A stretch of DNA of 14,031 nucleotides from contig CP070681.1 of NCBI GenBank assembly GCA_020352575.1, positions 864,159 to 878,189 of the forward strand. The letters run 5' to 3'. Below are positions 12,261 to 14,031 of the stretch, one piece after another. The DNA is from Acidimicrobiia bacterium. GTDB taxonomy: Bacteria; Actinomycetota; Acidimicrobiia; Spongiisociales; JAENVV01. The stretch's first letter is position 1; each line of letters begins with the position of its first letter. The notes beneath the pieces were generated by a model. It was not told where the DNA came from. It saw nothing but the letters and a program-made list of their open reading frames with translations, and did no database searches. The translations under genes and the position numbers were made by a program.

Positions 12261-13796
12261 GTGCGCCGGATCCTTGTCGTCGCGCTCGTCGGCGTGGCCT
12301 TCCTCACCGGACTTCCGGCTGCCGCGACCGTGGACGACGCGCTGTACGCCGACGAGGTCACCATCGTCGGAGCCGGCGGCCCGATGGAGTTCAACGGCAG
12401 GCGCTACGGCGGCACCTTCTCGGTGCGCGTGGTGGGCGACCGGGTGGTGCTCACCGAACGGGTCGACCCGGACGCCTACATGCGAGGGATCCGTGAGGTG
12501 CCGGCGTCGTGGGAGCCCGCTGCACTGCGCGCCCAGGCGATCGCGGCCCGCACGTACCTTGCATGGCGCCTCGATCGGGGTCGGTCGACGAGCGGCCAAC
12601 GGTACGGCTACGACATCTGCGCCACGGCCGCGTGCCAGGTGTACCGTGGAGGGGTCGGCGAGCCGGGGGCGGCGGAGTGGGATGCGGCCGTGGCGGCGAC
12701 CGCCGGGGAGATCCTGCTCCACGATGGGGCGCCTGCCCAAGCGATGTACTCGTCGACGACGAGTGGACGCACCCGCAACTTCGAGGACGTCTTCGGTGGG
12801 ACCCCCAAGCCCTACCTGGTGTCCGTCCCCTCGCCGAACGAGCCATCTCCCTACGTCAGGTGGACGATCGACGTGACGCAGGCGGAGATGCGAGCCATCC
12901 TCCGGGAGGCCGGCATCAGCGCAGAGTTGCTCAACCTCCGGGTCGAGACGACGGCGGACGGCAACGGACCGTGGATCGTGGAGGGTGTCTTCACCGATGG
13001 CCTGCGGTCGTGGACGTCATGGCAGTTCCGCAGCCTCATGAACCGACACGCCGACGACGCGCTCCCGGACGACTTCCCGGCCCTGCGCCCCGATGGGCGC
13101 CGGTATCCGACCACGATCCTCGGTCCGACCTACACGGTGGTGCGCGGCCTGCGCTATGACGCCGCCGTTACGACCGGCCCGCCCCTCGTCGGGGTGTACT
13201 CGTTCGTCGGCGGAGGGTGGGGCCACGACGTCGGGATGAGCCAATTCGGGGCGCAGGCCATGGCGCTCGAAGGGTCGAGCCATGAGGAGATCCTTGCGCA
13301 CTACTACTCCGACCTCGTGCCGAGCCAGGCCGGGCGGTTCCTCCCCTCCCAACTCGTCGTCGGGCTCTCCTTCACCTCCGATCCCGTGGAGGTCGGAGGG
13401 ACGTTGGCCGTGTCGATCGATGGAGCCCCGATCGCCGATGGCGTCGAGGGCTCGTGGCGATTCGAGTCGACGGGGGCGCAGGTTCGGATCATCCCGCCCG
13501 TGGCGTTCGGGGTGGCCCCGTCGCTGTCCGAGGCTGCCACAGAGGTCACGTCGACGGCACCCCTCGTCGTCGTCGCCAAGCCCGAGGGGGGTGGTCAGGT
13601 CCGACTCGTGGTCTTCGAGGGAGGCACCCCGGTCTTCCGCACGGCGTGGGAGAATTGGTTCGGTGGGACGATCGTGTTCGCCCCTCCGGGCCTCCGTGGG
13701 GGAGAGGGCGTGCGGGTCGCGGTCGAACGTCGGGAGGCGGTGGACGGCCCGACCACGGTGGTCCCGGTCACCCCGGGCTTCATCCGCTGGGGCTAG
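12261..13796 (+). CDS. Secreted SpoIID/LytB-domain protein (putative peptidoglycan lytic transglycosylase)
   Basis: A 511-residue exported protein. Residues 1-22 form a signal peptide ([22 protein letters not shown]). A SpoIID domain follows: the [19 protein letters not shown] block, then [14 protein letters not shown]. Glu79 stands at the position of the catalytic Glu in B. subtilis SpoIID. Next come [33 protein letters not shown], and the closing [19 protein letters not shown] with ILAHYYSDL. The last 130 residues or so are beta-rich and unassigned, possibly a wall-binding or structural domain. SpoIID cleaves glycan strands lacking stem peptides during sporulation in Firmicutes; in non-sporulating actinobacteria homologues probably act in wall remodelling (inference). 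GTG 12261 lies 2 nt after the murA stop with no ribosome binding site, implying coupled translation. Confidence 0.9.
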   Translation: MRRILVVALVGVAFLTGLPAAATVDDALYADEVTIVGAGGPMEFNGRRYGGTFSVRVVGDRVVLTERVDPDAYMRGIREVPASWEPAALRAQAIAARTYLAWRLDRGRSTSGQRYGYDICATAACQVYRGGVGEPGAAEWDAAVAATAGEILLHDGAPAQAMYSSTTSGRTRNFEDVFGGTPKPYLVSVPSPNEPSPYVRWTIDVTQAEMRAILREAGISAELLNLRVETTADGNGPWIVEGVFTDGLRSWTSWQFRSLMNRHADDALPDDFPALRPDGRRYPTTILGPTYTVVRGLRYDAAVTTGPPLVGVYSFVGGGWGHDVGMSQFGAQAMALEGSSHEEILAHYYSDLVPSQAGRFLPSQLVVGLSFTSDPVEVGGTLAVSIDGAPIADGVEGSWRFESTGAQVRIIPPVAFGVAPSLSEAATEVTSTAPLVVVAKPEGGGQVRLVVFEGGTPVFRTAWENWFGGTIVFAPPGLRGGEGVRVAVERREAVDGPTTVVPVTPGFIRWG

Positions 13797-14008
13797 GAGG
13801 CTTCGACGGCGGTCACGCCGGGCACGCGGTCCGTGAGGATGCGCTCGATGCCGGCCGTGAGGGTCATCTGCGAGAGGGGACACCCCCCACAGGCGCCGAC
13901 GAGCTCGAGCTTCACGACGCCGTCGTCCACACCGTTGAGGATCATGTCGCCACCGTCGGCCTGGAGGGCCGGGCGGATGTACTCCAGGGTCTCGGCGAGC
14001 ACGTCCAT
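13793..14008 (-). CDS. NifU C-terminal-domain Fe-S cluster scaffold protein (start may lie beyond the window)
   Basis: A 71-residue NifU-like (Nfu) domain: IRPALQADGGDMIL, then LVGACGGCPLSQMTLTAGIERIL. Cys40 and Cys43 form the CxxC pair that binds a bridging [4Fe-4S] or [2Fe-2S] cluster between two subunits. The expected job is delivery of Fe-S clusters to apo-proteins in the cytoplasm. ATG 14008 with GAGG 5 nt upstream is a usable start, giving a minimal Nfu. The same frame is still open (DPDAEVD) to the window edge at 14031, so a longer protein is possible. Its TAG stop shares a CTAG with the stop of the convergent SpoIID-like gene. Confidence 0.88.
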   Translation of the reverse strand: MDVLAETLEYIRPALQADGGDMILNGVDDGVVKLELVGACGGCPLSQMTLTAGIERILTDRVPGVTAVEAS

Positions 14009-14031
14009 GTCGACCTCGGCATCCGGGTCGG

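Overview
The window is gene-dense, GC-rich bacterial chromosome with no tRNA, rRNA, insertion sequence or CRISPR array that I can see, and no gene-free stretch longer than about 65 bp. The mix of genes suggests an actinobacterium: an MprB-like sensor kinase, several FabG/SDR enzymes, a MurA with Asp at the Cys115 position, a SpoIID-type wall protein, many GTG starts and apparently widespread leaderless promoters. Acidimicrobiia is my best guess, but this is inferred from gene content only.

Layout. 1-1403 (+): the end of an OmpR-family response regulator overlapped by its histidine kinase. 1466-3060 (+): two SDR oxidoreductases, each with its own promoter and ribosome binding site. 3049-4562 (-): a crotonase-family protein followed by a peroxiredoxin-like protein. 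The peroxiredoxin-like gene has an in-frame TGA exactly at its active-site cysteine position. 4613-7326 (+): an MFS permease overlapping nicotinate phosphoribosyltransferase. 7327-8634 (-): 6-phosphogluconolactonase and nicotinamidase. 8677-10516 (+): a small degenerate SDR-like protein, a FabG-type SDR and an alpha/beta hydrolase, all overlapping by 4 bp. 10513-10971 (-): ribose-5-phosphate isomerase B. 11005-13796 (+): MurA and a secreted SpoIID/LytB-domain protein. 13793-14008 (-): a NifU-type Fe-S scaffold domain, possibly running off the window.

The main finding is the redoxin at 3049-3750. Gene callers would shorten it to a TTG start at 3615. Reading through the TGA gives a 233-residue thioredoxin-fold protein with a U36-P-Y-C39 active site. 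Directly downstream of the UGA the mRNA can form a 7-bp hairpin with one bulged U and a GGUC loop. This matches the apical architecture of the E. coli fdhF SECIS, except that the bulge is on the other strand of the stem. It is therefore a strong selenoprotein candidate.

Pathways. PncA (nicotinamide to nicotinate), PncB (nicotinate to NaMN) and possibly the MFS permease form a small NAD-salvage cluster. Pgl and RpiB belong to the pentose phosphate pathway. MurA and the SpoIID-like protein concern peptidoglycan. A recurring signal, TAnnnT followed by 6-8 nt and the start codon, precedes at least seven genes and points to leaderless transcription. Convergent genes are packed with abutting or overlapping stops.
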